From: Cryoendolithus antarcticus
Lineage: Eukaryota; Ascomycota; Dothideomycetes; Cladosporiales; Cladosporiaceae
Direction: 5' to 3'
DNA: 64,000 nt
NCBI GenBank assembly: GCA_002077065.1
Contig: NAJO01000046.1
Span: 124,001-188,000 of the forward strand
The notes under the pieces are model-generated. The model made no database searches, was not told the origin of the DNA, and was given only the letters and a program-made list of their open reading frames with translations. The translations under genes were made by a program, and so were the position numbers. Numbering within the stretch: the first letter of the stretch is position 1; each line of letters begins with the position of its first letter. Positions 31,720-42,553 of the stretch are shown one piece after another.

Positions 31720-32823
31720 CTTCGCAATAGGGAGTACGGGGATGGCAATGAATCCTGGGGAACATGGAATGATATACACCTACATTCGCCTCTCCGTCTG
31801 TGCCAATTTGCGGACGGTGCCTGACCTTGCCGCATTGTACTTGTCATATATTGCATTACGTGCATGGTTGCTTAAAGCTAGCGTGCACGAGCATGGGAAG
31901 AGGGCCCTTCGTGACCATTGAGAGCAGATCTGACAGCGATGCGGTCAATGTCGCGTGCAGATATCTGCATGATTGCCCACCAGATCGTCCACTACGTGCA
32001 CGAGACCCAGTATACCAGAGCGAAGGTGGACCAACCGAACGGCTTCGAGTCCCAAGGTAGAAGGCGCCAGCAGGTCACGACGTCGATATGCACGCCGGAG
32101 CTATCTGCGATAAGCAGGAGGAAAGCTTGGAAGCAGATACGCACGACCAAGAAGCGACAGGCTAATGCGACATGCTTGGCGATTGATTGATACCATGGCG
32201 ATGGGCATGGGAGTCGGCATGGGTTCTCCGCAGTGTTGACGATAGCTGCAGCCGCCGCTTGCATGTATGAGGAAGTCGATAAATTACGCGATGGTCAATG
32301 ACGTGCGGCTGTGTTGGGTATCGCCTCCAATTTGTTTGCTCGATCGAATCAATCATCAGGTACCGAGTAATGCAGCGGACACGGAGGACGACAGTGTCAT
32401 AGTCCTGTCGTGGCTCAAATGGCAATTTGACAAGGGCGTGCAGCCACTCGTGAGATCGCAAAGGTGATCAATAGCGGATCGCGGATATCAAACGAGACTC
32501 ACTTGCGCAGTCGGAGTCCATGCCAAGCACCGACTTCGGTAAGTCCGTCATATGGCCGAGTCAACTCTACTGTTCCTCTTCGCTCCTCCAGGATCCTGCC
32601 ATAGTGCGGTGCGGGACGACTCGACGGGCACACGTACACTGCACAATTATTCTTCCGAGGTCAAAGTCTCTGCGCAGAAGCAGTGGACCTTGCACTGTCG
32701 CAATCAGGCCGACAGCTGCGTTCTCCACGAGCTCTGGGAATGGGAAGTGGGATATGTCAAGTGACAGGAAACTCAACAACTTCGTAGACGGCACAAGACC
32801 TTTCGTCATCTCCAGCCCCAAAG
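31720..32823. other. Divergent intergenic region, 1.1 kb
   Basis: No supported gene. A + frame at 32520-32972 overlaps the start of the transporter gene in another phase, and minus frames here are its shadows. It must contain promoters for the sedolisin and the transporter. Confidence 0.45.
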
Positions 32824-34515
32824 ATGGCACCACAGAAACGCAGGCTGCAAGAAGTGGCGCCGCTGCCAATCGCGGACGAGAGAACACCCCTCCTAGCCGA
32901 CGGCGAAGCGGCGCAAGACCAGGATGCAGAGGCCCTCGAGGCACGTGCTGCGCAAGAACGGCGAGAATATGAGACAAATTCTGTGCCCATCGCAGACGAA
33001 CCTAGTACAAAGAAGCTGGTCTTGACCATGAGTAGTCTGTGGTTTAGCACCTTCTTCGCTGCACTGGACGCTACAATCGTAGCCACGCTCTCAGGTCCTA
33101 TCAGTGCGAGCTTCAACTCATTTACATTGTTCTCCTGGCTTGCATCAAGCTATCTCATCGCAAATGCTGCCTTTCAGCCGTTGAGTGGGAAATTGACAGA
33201 CATATATGGCCGCCGTGCTGGCCTGGTGTTTGCCAGTACCTTCTTTGCAGCTGGAACTCTCATGTGCGGCCTAGCGACAGAGCAATGGGTCATCATATTG
33301 GGCCGTCTCATCGCAGGAGCTGGCGGCGGCTGTCTGAATACTATCAGTACCTTCGTGGGCTCCGATCTCGTACCGCTGCGTAAACGAGGTGTGTGGCAAG
33401 GCATTGGAAATATTGTCTTTGGCACCGGTATGGGGCTGGGGGGAGTATTCGGCGGGTTTGTGAATGACACATTAGGATGGCGCTGGGCCTTTTACATTCA
33501 GGTGCCGTTCATTGTGGTTGCTGGTATCGCAACGTTCTTCACGGTACACGTACCAATGAAGCACACCGAAGAGAGCAAACTCGCAAGAGTAGACTTCCTG
33601 GGAGCTGCTAGCCTAAGCATCACGCTGGTACTGCTCCTTCTTGGACTGAACAGTGGAGGTAACATAGTGCCATGGACTCACCCGCTCGTCCTTACCACCA
33701 TTCCGCTCTCGGTGGTGTCCCTGCTGGTGTTCATCTTTATCGAAGACCGCATCGCTACTGAGCCCATCATTCCAGTCCGCTTACTTCTAAATCAGACTGT
33801 TGCAGCTGCATGCCTGACAAATTGGTTCGAGACAATGGCAGTCTTCGGGCTGCTCTACTACGTTCCTGTTTACTTCCAGACCGCAGGTGGCTTGTCCTCA
33901 ACTGCAGCTGGAGCCCGTCTCATTCCGCAGTCCGCCGGCGCAGCGATCGGCTCTCTCTCATCCGGCCTACTCATGCGTGCTACAGGCAAGTACCGACTGC
34001 TGAATCTCCTCATGCAGTGCATGTCACTTGCTGCAGCTGCGGCGATACTTGGCACCTTCAACGCACACGTTGCTGCAGCGCCTCCCTTCATTTACTTACT
34101 GATGCACGGGACCGCGTACGGCAGTATGCTCACTATCACCTTGATCTCGCTTATCGCGGCAGTCGATCACAAACATCAAGCCGTCATCACTTCAGCATCA
34201 TATGCATTCCGTAGCACTGGCAGCACCATTGGTATTACCCTATCATCGACAGTTTTCCAGAATCTGCTCAAGAGTGGCTTGTGGGAGCGCTTTGGTTCCT
34301 TGCCTAACGCAGCCGCCGAGATCGGACGGATCAGGGACTCGGTCAATGAAGCCAAACACCTACCGTCAGGCTGGAGTCATGACGGAGTAGTGGACAGCTA
34401 TGTGGACGCGTTACGGGGGGTCTGGGCCTTGGTCCTTGGCTTCGCGACGCTTGCTGCTGTGTGCAGCTTCTTCATACGGCAACATACCCTACACAAGAGT
34501 CTCGAAAGGAAATGA
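32824..34515 (+). CDS. MFS transporter, DHA2 / vacuolar amino-acid (Vba/Fnx)-like
   Basis: A 563-aa single-exon product. The ~65-residue cytosolic N-terminus carries an acidic dileucine-like element (DERTPLLADG), seen in vacuole-sorted membrane proteins. About 14 hydrophobic segments follow. MFS motif A is clear (GKLTDIYGRRAGL), with the TM1 signature DATIVATLSGPI and the TM5 antiporter-like run GIGNIVFGTGMGLGGVFGG. The composition fits the DHA2 group close to fungal Vba/Fnx vacuolar basic amino-acid transporters; drug export is the alternative. It converges on a TetX-like flavin monooxygenase 333 bp downstream. Confidence 0.9.
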   Translation: MAPQKRRLQEVAPLPIADERTPLLADGEAAQDQDAEALEARAAQERREYETNSVPIADEPSTKKLVLTMSSLWFSTFFAALDATIVATLSGPISASFNSFTLFSWLASSYLIANAAFQPLSGKLTDIYGRRAGLVFASTFFAAGTLMCGLATEQWVIILGRLIAGAGGGCLNTISTFVGSDLVPLRKRGVWQGIGNIVFGTGMGLGGVFGGFVNDTLGWRWAFYIQVPFIVVAGIATFFTVHVPMKHTEESKLARVDFLGAASLSITLVLLLLGLNSGGNIVPWTHPLVLTTIPLSVVSLLVFIFIEDRIATEPIIPVRLLLNQTVAAACLTNWFETMAVFGLLYYVPVYFQTAGGLSSTAAGARLIPQSAGAAIGSLSSGLLMRATGKYRLLNLLMQCMSLAAAAAILGTFNAHVAAAPPFIYLLMHGTAYGSMLTITLISLIAAVDHKHQAVITSASYAFRSTGSTIGITLSSTVFQNLLKSGLWERFGSLPNAAAEIGRIRDSVNEAKHLPSGWSHDGVVDSYVDALRGVWALVLGFATLAAVCSFFIRQHTLHKSLERK

Positions 34516-34848
34516 TAGAATGCATCACCAGCCGATCGACGTTTGAGAGTCTGCTTGCACTATTTCCCGATGCACCACGGCAGCAAGCAATTGCCAAAAT
34601 TGCCGGTGAGATGCCGCGGGCCTCAACGTGCTGAACTATTGCGCGACGCGACGTCCTTCCCGGCTACACTCGCGAAATCCAGACGCTGACTTAGCTAAGA
34701 TGATACGAGCCCGAGTCCGAAATGCCATGATAGTGAGACTCCTGACAGGTCCAGGAAGAGCATAATATCCGCATCTCTTAGGTGCCAGACCTTGATCTAT
34801 CGATGGACCTATTCTAGCAATGAACGCCATATTATCCACGAGCCATGC
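34516..34848. other. Convergent 3' region, transporter and flavin monooxygenase
   Basis: About 330 bp with no gene seen. Frame 34636-34839 (minus) has no domain. Confidence 0.45.
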
Positions 34849-36087
34849 TCACGCTACCGGATCGAGCTTCATCCTCATCGCCTCATGGCCCCGCTTCAGC
34901 CTTCCCGCAAAGTGCGCAGCCCCGTCACCACTGAAGTGTCCTTGCAGGCCAGCGTACGTCTTTTCTGCGAACTTCTTGCTGTAGACAAACATGGTCTGTT
35001 CGTAGTGCCGCACCGCTAGCGATGGGTCGTCAGGGTGCGCAATCAATAAGCGAGCAAGCTCTAACGAATCCTGCAACGCCAAATTTACGCCCACCCCAGC
35101 GAAAGGTGTCATGAGGTGTGCCGCATCTCCAAGCAGCGTCAGTCCCGGACGAGTGTTCCACTGCATCCCGACCGGCAGCATCCACAGCTTGCGTGGGATA
35201 ACCTTGTCCGTGCTCTCGAGTACCACGCGCTTGGTATTGTCGCCACAGTCAGCGAACTCTTGGTCGGTGAGCTTCGTGGCCGCCGCTTTCTCCTCAAGTC
35301 CGTCCAGGCCGCTCTCTCTCTCAAGCCACTCCTCGGGCTTACGCACGCAAGCGTAGACCCGGATACCGCCGTGACCCTGTCGCTGAGCAAGGACAGCACG
35401 ATTCTCGTCGAACATGTAGCAGCTACCGGCACCAACGTACTCGGACAGCCATGGGTGCTTCTTGTAGACGTCTTCGGCCCAGCCTTCGAGTGCAGTGATG
35501 CCGGAGTAGTACGGCTTGACGTCCGTCAGGAGCGGTCGCACTTTGCTCCATGCTCCATCCGCGCCGATCACGAGGTCGAATCCAATCTCTTCAGTACCAT
35601 CTGCGAGCGCTACATCGTGCTTTTTGTCTCCTGAGCCAGGCGTCGGCGACACCGCAACTACCTTACTGCCCCATCTAACAGTGCTTGGCGCCACCGACTC
35701 TAGGAGAATAGATCGAAGTGCTTCTCGATCAATCTCTGGCCGTTCACCGATCCCGTCAGCCTCGACTGGCTTTTGCATGCCATTCTCATCGAACAGGACG
35801 TCGCCCTTGCCATCGACGATCTTCTTCACGTCGCCTTCTGGTCGTGCGTGCTGTAGGAACTGCGACCAGAGGCCTGCTTCCTTGAGTGCGAGCTGGCCTT
35901 GCTGTGGGTGAAGATCCAGTGAGCCACCTTGGTTCCGCGATGTGGGTGACGGGTCAAGTTCGAAAATGGTGATCTGATATGAGTAGTCTGGAGTTTGCTG
36001 GAGGAGGCGGGCGAGGAGAAGACCAGAAGAGCCGGCGCCGAGGATTGCAATCTTAGCTGTTATCTTGGCTGCTGTACCGGAAGTCAT
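34849..36087 (-). CDS. TetX-like FAD-dependent monooxygenase
   Basis: A 412-aa single-exon product. Class A flavin monooxygenase motifs are complete: GxGxxG (IAILGAGSSGLLLARLL near residue 14), an Arg-bearing loop (NQGGSLDLHPQQGQLALKEA) typical of TetX-like proteins, DG motif (VIGADGAWSKVRP), and GD motif (LTLLGDAAHLMTPFAGVGVN). It would hydroxylate or oxygenate a small aromatic or polycyclic compound with NAD(P)H and O2. TetX-like proteins in fungi occur in detoxification and secondary metabolism; the substrate here is unknown. The start is the first ATG (MTSGTAAKITAKIAIL), close to the dinucleotide-binding strand as usual. Confidence 0.93.
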   Translation of the reverse strand: MTSGTAAKITAKIAILGAGSSGLLLARLLQQTPDYSYQITIFELDPSPTSRNQGGSLDLHPQQGQLALKEAGLWSQFLQHARPEGDVKKIVDGKGDVLFDENGMQKPVEADGIGERPEIDREALRSILLESVAPSTVRWGSKVVAVSPTPGSGDKKHDVALADGTEEIGFDLVIGADGAWSKVRPLLTDVKPYYSGITALEGWAEDVYKKHPWLSEYVGAGSCYMFDENRAVLAQRQGHGGIRVYACVRKPEEWLERESGLDGLEEKAAATKLTDQEFADCGDNTKRVVLESTDKVIPRKLWMLPVGMQWNTRPGLTLLGDAAHLMTPFAGVGVNLALQDSLELARLLIAHPDDPSLAVRHYEQTMFVYSKKFAEKTYAGLQGHFSGDGAAHFAGRLKRGHEAMRMKLDPVA

Positions 36088-37434
36088 GGTGCTTGGGCTT
36101 GCAGACGTTATGCTCGGTGATCATGAGTGTATTGTTGGTGTGAGATATGCGTGGATTTGTTCGAGTCCGCAGAGAAATATGCTGATGATGGAGAGGATCA
36201 AAGCTTTGTGACGAGATCAATGCTGTAGGATGTCTCTCCAATATATATTGTAATGCCTCGCATCGGTGTGAATTGAGGCACAGTCTATAGGACCCGACGC
36301 GGCCGAGCATTGTAGAACTTGAGTGGCTGCGCGCACAGCGTTCATTGTTTCGGTGTAAACCCTTGTTGGACTATCGGAGCTGACCCTAGAGCGGCGCCGA
36401 GCCCAGCACTATCAGCTTGAAGCTTCGCAGTGAAAGCTTGGTCGAGTGCTCGGAGTTTTCGGATCTAATAGTTGTCTTCGCCCGAGATTGAATAAATCCC
36501 GAGTATGGACAGCCACCTTCCTCTTTGACATCTATGTGCGAGACGAGGTACATACGACAACTTTGCTCTTGTGAAAGTCACCAGTCTTGAATGATGCCAG
36601 AACTTGGTTCTCTTCGCGTCGACTGAATGCACTGCAGCTAAGATGCACGCTGCGGCCTTGGCCTTGCCCCGACATATGCTGTCTCTCTTGCACAAGTGCG
36701 AAAGAACACTAGCGGTGCATGTGTCAGTACCATAGGAAACCTTGAGAATTCGGCGAGCAGAGATTTTACAAGATTCACTCAGGATTACTTGATCTACTTC
36801 ATAGCCTGCCTCGCCTCCCGTCTTCGGCGATCTTCAGCACCGGCCTGAGGGCTCCAGCTCTCTCGAACAAGCCTCCCAGGCCTGTCTCACGTCCTCTCGC
36901 GTCTTCAAGTCTGACCATTGCTCCGCACACTTGATCCGATGGGGGTGGATTCTATCTAGAAGCTCAAAGTCGCGCGTGACAACGCCACTGTTGCTGCTGG
37001 AATGCCTCCAGAGATTCCAGAACCTGGTGAAGTTATCCTACTTATCGTATGCACTACTATTACATGATCGAAACGTGAGCCGCTGTTTGCTGCTTTATCG
37101 TGGGTCAATTAGTGATCAAGTACTACCTCTCTGTCAGTGCTGTGTTCTCAGGTCGACAACTCACGAACGGCCGTAAGTCGAGCAGCGGCTAAACGCGCTG
37201 TTCACCATATGGCTAGTTCCGTGACAGTGTATGGCGGTCGCTTCACCTTGAACGACCTATCTCCGCCTCTCCAGGGTTTCGAAACGTTCGTCACTGCACT
37301 CCCAGCTCATCTGCGTAAGCAGAATGGTACACTGCCGCGTCCGTGAGAGTGCAGAATCTAGCGCGGACGCCCTCATAATGGTACTGTCCCTAATAGGCGT
37401 TGCGTGATAGGACGGAGTGGTGCGAATATGGCTA
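36088..37434. other. Intergenic region, 1.35 kb
   Basis: No supported gene. A TATA-like tatatat lies near 36239-36247, about 150 bp upstream of the monooxygenase start on the minus strand. + frames at 36931-37176 and 37137-37346 are short and without domains. Confidence 0.4.
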
Positions 37435-39589
37435 TCACAGCATAGGAGCATGCAGACATATGAAGAAGTGGAGGTAAGCTTTCGTCAGTCGTATCGATAC
37501 ACCCACTCCGTGTGTACTTCTTCTGTATAACAACACCAACAATCCAGCAAGCCCGAGTCCCAACACCATCGCCTGAACGCTGACAATCATCAGTCTGCCT
37601 GCACCACTAGCGCTCTGTGTCGAGGCTGCAGATGCCGGACTTGCACTTGTGATGCTCGCAGCCGTGACACTACTTTCCTGACTCTCACCGCTTGTCGACG
37701 TCGTAGCCTTGACAATGCCAGTCTCAGCTGCACTCATCACTTCGGTCCCGATGGTGACTGCGGGACCGCCTTGTGATGCGGTTATTGCGGCGGTAGAATC
37801 GCTGTACACCCACGCACCTGCCGCGACAGAAGACCAGGTGCCTGGCTGTTCGCCAGCGTCTGAAGCTGAGCTCGTTCCGCCTCCTGGGCTTGTCGATGTC
37901 GCCATTGCACCACTCCCCTCGCTTCCGGAGACTTGGAAGACGGGCACATTAGGGATGGTACCACCGGCTATCAGAGTTGTCAGATCGCCGACCCACACAG
38001 CTGAGCCGTCAGTGGCTTTGATGACAGTGTAGAGAGTCGTGCCGATGAGAACTTCGTTCGTTGGTGTGGGACTGTACTCAGTAGAACCAGCATAGTCCCC
38101 GCCAGCTGCGGTTGATGAAGCTTGCGTATACATCGCACTACCATCATCCCCATCACTCTGCTCAAAGGGCTCTGCAGTGAAGTGCTGAGCCGACCCTGTT
38201 CTCGAAACACCTCTAATGCCAGTCTCCTGGGCTCCTTGAGGTGCATACGGAAAAGCCGGACTTGCAGGCGTGCTCTCCGCGATACCGCTGCTCGTTGTCG
38301 TCGCACCGGGTCCCCACGAAGGCAGCGCAAGCGAGTCCTGCGCCGTGAGAGCGATTGGCGGATCCCAAGCACCGTCTGGGTGTATAACGCAATCGTCGCC
38401 CCAGATTCTCCGAATGGCCGAAGTCATAGTCTGAGGTGGTAGTATCTGCGGCTGGTAATCGCCCCATATCGTGCTCTGATACTGGCTCAGAGTACGGAAC
38501 ACGTATTGGTCGTAGACCACCGCATTATTCAAGCCGCCAAAGTAAGCTGCTGCAGGGACCTGCTGGTAGCAGTCATCTCCGGCCCCATCCGCGATAGTGT
38601 AGTTGGTACTATTGGTGGAGAAACAGTGGTAGTTCAAGTCTGCAAAATTGAACCTGTGGTGAGTGAACAGCGCACGGAATCCTCGAACTGATGTTACTTC
38701 GGAGGGGTTCACTGGCACAATTGTGGCGTTGATTGTTCGTCCGCATTGATCGGCTCTCGACATGTGGCCGAAGGAGATAGCCACCGAGGGAGAGGTGATA
38801 GTAATGCCGTCTGTGACAAAGCTTTTCGGAGCAGTAGGAGTAGGCGTTATCGTCGCAGCGGTCTTGTTGCACAGATCGCCGGAGCTTTCGACAGTAGTGA
38901 CGGGCCAGTACATGAGCCTGGCAGTCGACGCCACGATCATGCAATTATCGCACTCTCGGCCTGCACTCCCTGTAGGATAAGAGACCGGAGGTACTGAAGT
39001 TACGGTGCACAAAGGAGCACCTCTATCAAGGAAGCCAGCCGCGGAGAGAGATGAATCGAAGGCACTCGACAGCGCCACGCAATCATCTGGCTGTATACTG
39101 CAAGGTTGTGGCGGATAGGTCGCTTCCGGTTGCAGCGTCGCTGTTATTGTATTCGTCTACGAGTCTGTTTTCAGGTATGTACGGCCTGCCTTCGCTGTCA
39201 TCCTGCCGACCACTCTTGGGTACCCGTCGCAAAGGGTGATTACCGACGTGACCTTCGTCGTCCCTGGCGCTTCCGAGCCGTATGTGATCGCTGAGGCGAA
39301 TGTGCTGGTCTCTCTCGACCCGCTCGCCCATCTCCATGAAACTGAATTGCTGTTCCATACTGAAAATGCGCTATCACAACTCGATGCGTACGCAGATCCT
39401 GTGCCCGTGCTCACTGGAGCACCCCCGGTCGTGCGATTCGCGCTGCTCGATGGTGTGCCCGTCACGCCAGCTCCTGGCTATGTAGTCTCCTACTCTCGCG
39501 GGCTCGGGATTTGGAAAGGCGGAGACATGGTGATCGTCCAGAAAGCACAGAACGAGGGCGATCAATGACGGTGGTAAGGAGAGCAACAT
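37435..39589 (-). CDS. Ser/Thr-rich cell-surface glycoprotein with C-terminal membrane helix
   Basis: Proposed CDS is complement(join(37435..39097,39161..39477,39527..39589)), 680 aa. The 63-bp second intron (GTAGAC..TTGCAG) restores a continuous frame into IQPDDCVALSSAF. The first intron (39478..39526, GTCTCC..CATAG) keeps frame but has a weak donor, so the 5' end is provisional. Exon 1 encodes a signal peptide (MLLSLPPSLIALVLCF). A Cys-containing ectodomain with several N-glycosylation sites (NYT, NAT, NKT) follows, then a Ser/Thr/Ala stalk (about 380-620). A membrane helix (VQAMVLGLGLAGLLVLLY) and a basic tail end the protein. Likely a wall or plasma-membrane protein; function unknown. Confidence 0.68.
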
Positions 39590-39936
39590 CGCGGAAAGCC
39601 AACAGTCCTATTAAACGCCTTGTGCTCGAAACGACAGTCTGAATAAACGACTTTGAACGTAATAAGCATACCGACCGCACTACTCCATCTTCGACCGCGG
39701 ATGTCCACTGACTAGCATGTCTCAATTCTTGGGCGTCGGCCCGGTATGACGTGAAAATGGGCGAGGAGAGTTCGACAAGACGATGCACGGTCGAGAAGTT
39801 TACGTGACGAATACGACGCCAAGTCTGGGTCGATCGCCGCTTCCGAGAGCTTACTCAGGTGGCTATTTATGATTGACATAAAGTACGATCGACATTTACT
39901 GCTATACACAAGGCACAGTCGGCTCGTGCCACGCTA
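39590..39936. other. Intergenic region, 350 bp
   Basis: Between the start of the glycoprotein gene and the stop of the PAP2 phosphatase gene, both on the minus strand. It should hold the glycoprotein promoter. No other feature seen. Confidence 0.45.
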
Positions 39937-40887
39937 TCAACGACCATCTCGTCTGACGATACTGTCTCGCTCATCCGCGATGCTGAAGCGCTCCTCAGTC
40001 GTATCATACGCCTCTTCTTCATCTCGTACGCGCTGAAACCCGGCTTTGCCACCTGCAGCCCCGGCGACCAAAGGTGTGTATGCCTCGTCGCAGTTGTCCG
40101 CCGACAGACTGGGGTAATACCTTCGCCAATTGAAGTAAGTGATTCCGAATCCTAGCAACGACCCGGCGATCACGTCTTCAACTGCATGCCGGTAGTCGGC
40201 CAGCCGGCTCGCTGCTATCATAGCCGCGCCGACAAGAGGAGCCATGCAGAGTATGACCGTCAGATGCGATGCACGCGGTCGGAGGCAGTGCGTTTGCGAG
40301 GCGAAGAAAAGTGATAACCAGCCCAGCCCTGCGAATGCGAAGCTACTGTGGCCGCTTGGGAAAGACCGCCACCCATCATTGAGCAAGTGATGGTTGTTCT
40401 CCGTGCAAACAGATATCGTGACCAGTACATTGACTGGTGTTCCTGCCTCCGCGCTGCAGCGGGCGAGCAGATCTGGCCGTGGCCGTCCAATCGTGTCCTT
40501 GAACACGTCCGTCAAGAAGGACGTGCTGATCAGCGAGATCAACAGTCCCAGTATCGTGACATGCGCCTTGTGTAGATCCGGTCGCAATGCTAAATTCCAA
40601 AGCAGCGTCGCGATCGCCGGCACTCCAAGCGAGTATACGAATAACATCGAAGGTGGCACTCTTTCGGGGTCCGCGTGTGGGTGTTGTATCCTCGGATCGC
40701 TAAGTAAGAACATTTGCTCGAATGGCTCATCAAATGTCTTCATGATGGCATACAGTCCGAACAGTATTGCTAGACCTGCATAATCGCTGGCATAGCTTAG
40801 GGACCAGTACTTCTGTGTTATCTCGCGGAGGCTCGAGGGGGTTTGCTTCGGTTTGCGGCCATCGTGATGGCTCTCGGAGCCGGGCAT
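39937..40887 (-). CDS. PAP2 lipid phosphatase, Dpp1/Lpp1-like
   Basis: A 316-aa single-exon integral membrane enzyme that removes phosphate from diacylglycerol pyrophosphate or phosphatidate. The three-part phosphatase signature is complete: KDTIGRPRPD (motif 1), FPSGHSSFAFAG (motif 2) and SRLADYRHAVEDV (motif 3, with the catalytic His). Six hydrophobic helices are visible, in the arrangement of yeast Dpp1 and Lpp1. The C-terminal tail is acidic and Ser-rich, cytosolic. An ER or vacuolar location is likely by family. The Dpp1 versus Lpp1 assignment is not settled. Confidence 0.93.
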   Translation of the reverse strand: MPGSESHHDGRKPKQTPSSLREITQKYWSLSYASDYAGLAILFGLYAIMKTFDEPFEQMFLLSDPRIQHPHADPERVPPSMLFVYSLGVPAIATLLWNLALRPDLHKAHVTILGLLISLISTSFLTDVFKDTIGRPRPDLLARCSAEAGTPVNVLVTISVCTENNHHLLNDGWRSFPSGHSSFAFAGLGWLSLFFASQTHCLRPRASHLTVILCMAPLVGAAMIAASRLADYRHAVEDVIAGSLLGFGITYFNWRRYYPSLSADNCDEAYTPLVAGAAGGKAGFQRVRDEEEAYDTTEERFSIADERDSIVRRDGR

Positions 40888-41220
40888 GCTCCGGTCGTGG
40901 GTGAGATCTCGAAGCTCCAGGTCTCTCTATTGCTGCCCGGACTTTTGGTGGTGCGATTTCAGAAGGTGATGAACGGAGGCCGTGTAGAATTCCGTCAAGG
41001 GAATCCAAAGTAGGCCAGACCCCTGTTCATGTCGAGACCCACTTCTCCGTGATCTGCTGAAGTCTAATTTGAGCCGCACAGATAAAGTGAACGATCTCCT
41101 GTTGCAACACAGCAGCTACGACCCGCACGGATCATCTCAGACTACTACTCCATTTAATTCCAAGAGCGTCGCATATGGAGACTTGCTCGTCACCTTGAGT
41201 ATGTAACACGACGAATCAGC
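40888..41220. promoter_or_regulatory. Divergent promoter region, PAP2 phosphatase and MED7
   Basis: The 333 bp between the start codons of two divergent genes. No clear TATA box on the MED7 side. Role is inferred from gene orientation. Confidence 0.45.
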
Positions 41221-41973
41221 ATGGTGGAGCAGCAAGCGCCCAAGCATTTCTACCCAGCACCTCCCTTCTTCTACACTCAATTCACTCAGTCGAACCTTAC
41301 ACAACTCAGCGAGATCCGCCGAGAGCAGTCGCAGAACACTCGTGATGGCGACGTAGTCGGTTTAGCTACTCTCGACATCACATTGATCCCGCAAGAACTT
41401 CGCTATCTCATCCCTCCGGAGCCACCAGCCAATGGCAAAGCTCGCGCCTTCAATACTGAAGTCGGGCTCGACATCCCGCCGCAGACGCTAGCAGACCACA
41501 ACGTTGATTCTCTCGTACCCGACACTCCCGAAACCCGCAACAATCCCCAGCCCTATCTTATCTCCCTCGCCCGATCAACGCTTACAACCTTTCTCGCACT
41601 CGCTGGTGTACTGTCAGAAGATCCGACCCAATATGCCGAGAAGATTGAAGACTTGAGAATGCTGTTGTACAACATGCATGAGCTGATCAATCAGTACCGA
41701 CCGCATCAGGCTAGGGAGACGTTAATCTTGATGATGGAGGAGAGGGTTGAGAGGTTAAGGGGTGAGATTAGGGATATTGGAGAGGCGAGGGTGAAGGTTG
41801 AGGGGATGTTGCGAGGGATGGCAGAGGTGGGCGAGCAGCAGGGAGATGTTGGCGTGATTGGGATAAATGGGGAACGACCAGCTGGGGTCGTGAAAGATGA
41901 CGCCAGGCGAGAGAAGCAAAGTGCGGCGTGGAAGGCGCTACAGGCGATGGAGAGCACAGACGATGTGACATGA
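41221..41973 (+). CDS. MED7: Mediator complex subunit 7
   Basis: A middle-module subunit of Mediator, which links activators to RNA polymerase II. The 250-aa single-exon protein has the conserved start (PAPPFFYTQFTQSNL), then the PQELRYLIPPEPP block near residues 58-72, which wraps around Med31. A long helical part (about 115-200) contains LRMLLYNMHELINQYRPHQARETL (partly quoted), the heterodimer surface for Med21. The C-terminal extension beyond residue 205 is Gly/Ala-rich and variable. The start is the first ATG and matches the family. Confidence 0.95.
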   Translation: MVEQQAPKHFYPAPPFFYTQFTQSNLTQLSEIRREQSQNTRDGDVVGLATLDITLIPQELRYLIPPEPPANGKARAFNTEVGLDIPPQTLADHNVDSLVPDTPETRNNPQPYLISLARSTLTTFLALAGVLSEDPTQYAEKIEDLRMLLYNMHELINQYRPHQARETLILMMEERVERLRGEIRDIGEARVKVEGMLRGMAEVGEQQGDVGVIGINGERPAGVVKDDARREKQSAAWKALQAMESTDDVT

Positions 41974-42135
41974 AGACACTTCGACAAGCCTTTACAATCA
42001 TGCATGCGACGATACTACCACCACGCGATCTCACACTGGCACGACGGACATTCCAGGTCAGCTGGTTATAAGCGCGACGCGTTCCAACTCCTACCAAGGG
42101 ACGAGGCTATTGACTGCAACGTCATATGCTCCCGA

Positions 42136-42553
42136 CTACTTGTCCTGGATCTGCGCACGCGTTGACTTCGCCTTCTGCTCGGCATTAGCAGCAGCATTAG
42201 CGCCGAGGTTGCCGGCTGCCACGCCTGGCAAAGTGTCAGAAAGATGGAATGCCTCGACATCGACTACGAACTCACCTTTCACAGCGGAGTGCTCCTCCTT
42301 GCGCTCTGTCACGGTGCCATCTGCGTCGTCCGTGTCTTTACTCGACTTGCTCGAGAAGACACCACCGAGGGCACCTAGCACGTTCAGATTCAGGCCGGCC
42401 TGTAGCATTGTGTCAGGAGCGATAAGGAGCGGGCCCTATGTATGGCAGTCGACTCACACTTGCGCTTGCCTTCGAGCTCTGCTCGTGGTGCTCATACTCG
42501 ACGGAATCGCCAACGTCAGTGGTGGACCTCTTCGAAACGGTGTCTGATGGCAT
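42136..42553 (-). CDS. Uncharacterised 119-aa fungal protein
   Basis: CDS is complement(join(42136..42399,42458..42553)). The 58-bp intron has donor GTGAGT and acceptor CTACAG and joins KASAS to AGLNLNVLG. I chose the ATG at 42553 (MPSDTVSKRS); an in-frame ATG at 42598 would add 15 residues. The first 30 residues are acidic and polar (SVEYEHHEQ), followed by a Gly/Leu segment (LNLNVLGALGGVFSSKSSK), an acidic charged middle, and an Ala-rich helical end (GANAAANAEQKAKS). There is no signal peptide or membrane helix. Family not recognised; the clean intron argues for a real gene. It converges on MED7, with 162 bp between stops. Confidence 0.7.

Noticed and set aside
32520..32972. 150-codon + frame before the MFS transporter
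   Set aside because: Overlaps the transporter N-terminus in another phase and has no recognisable feature.
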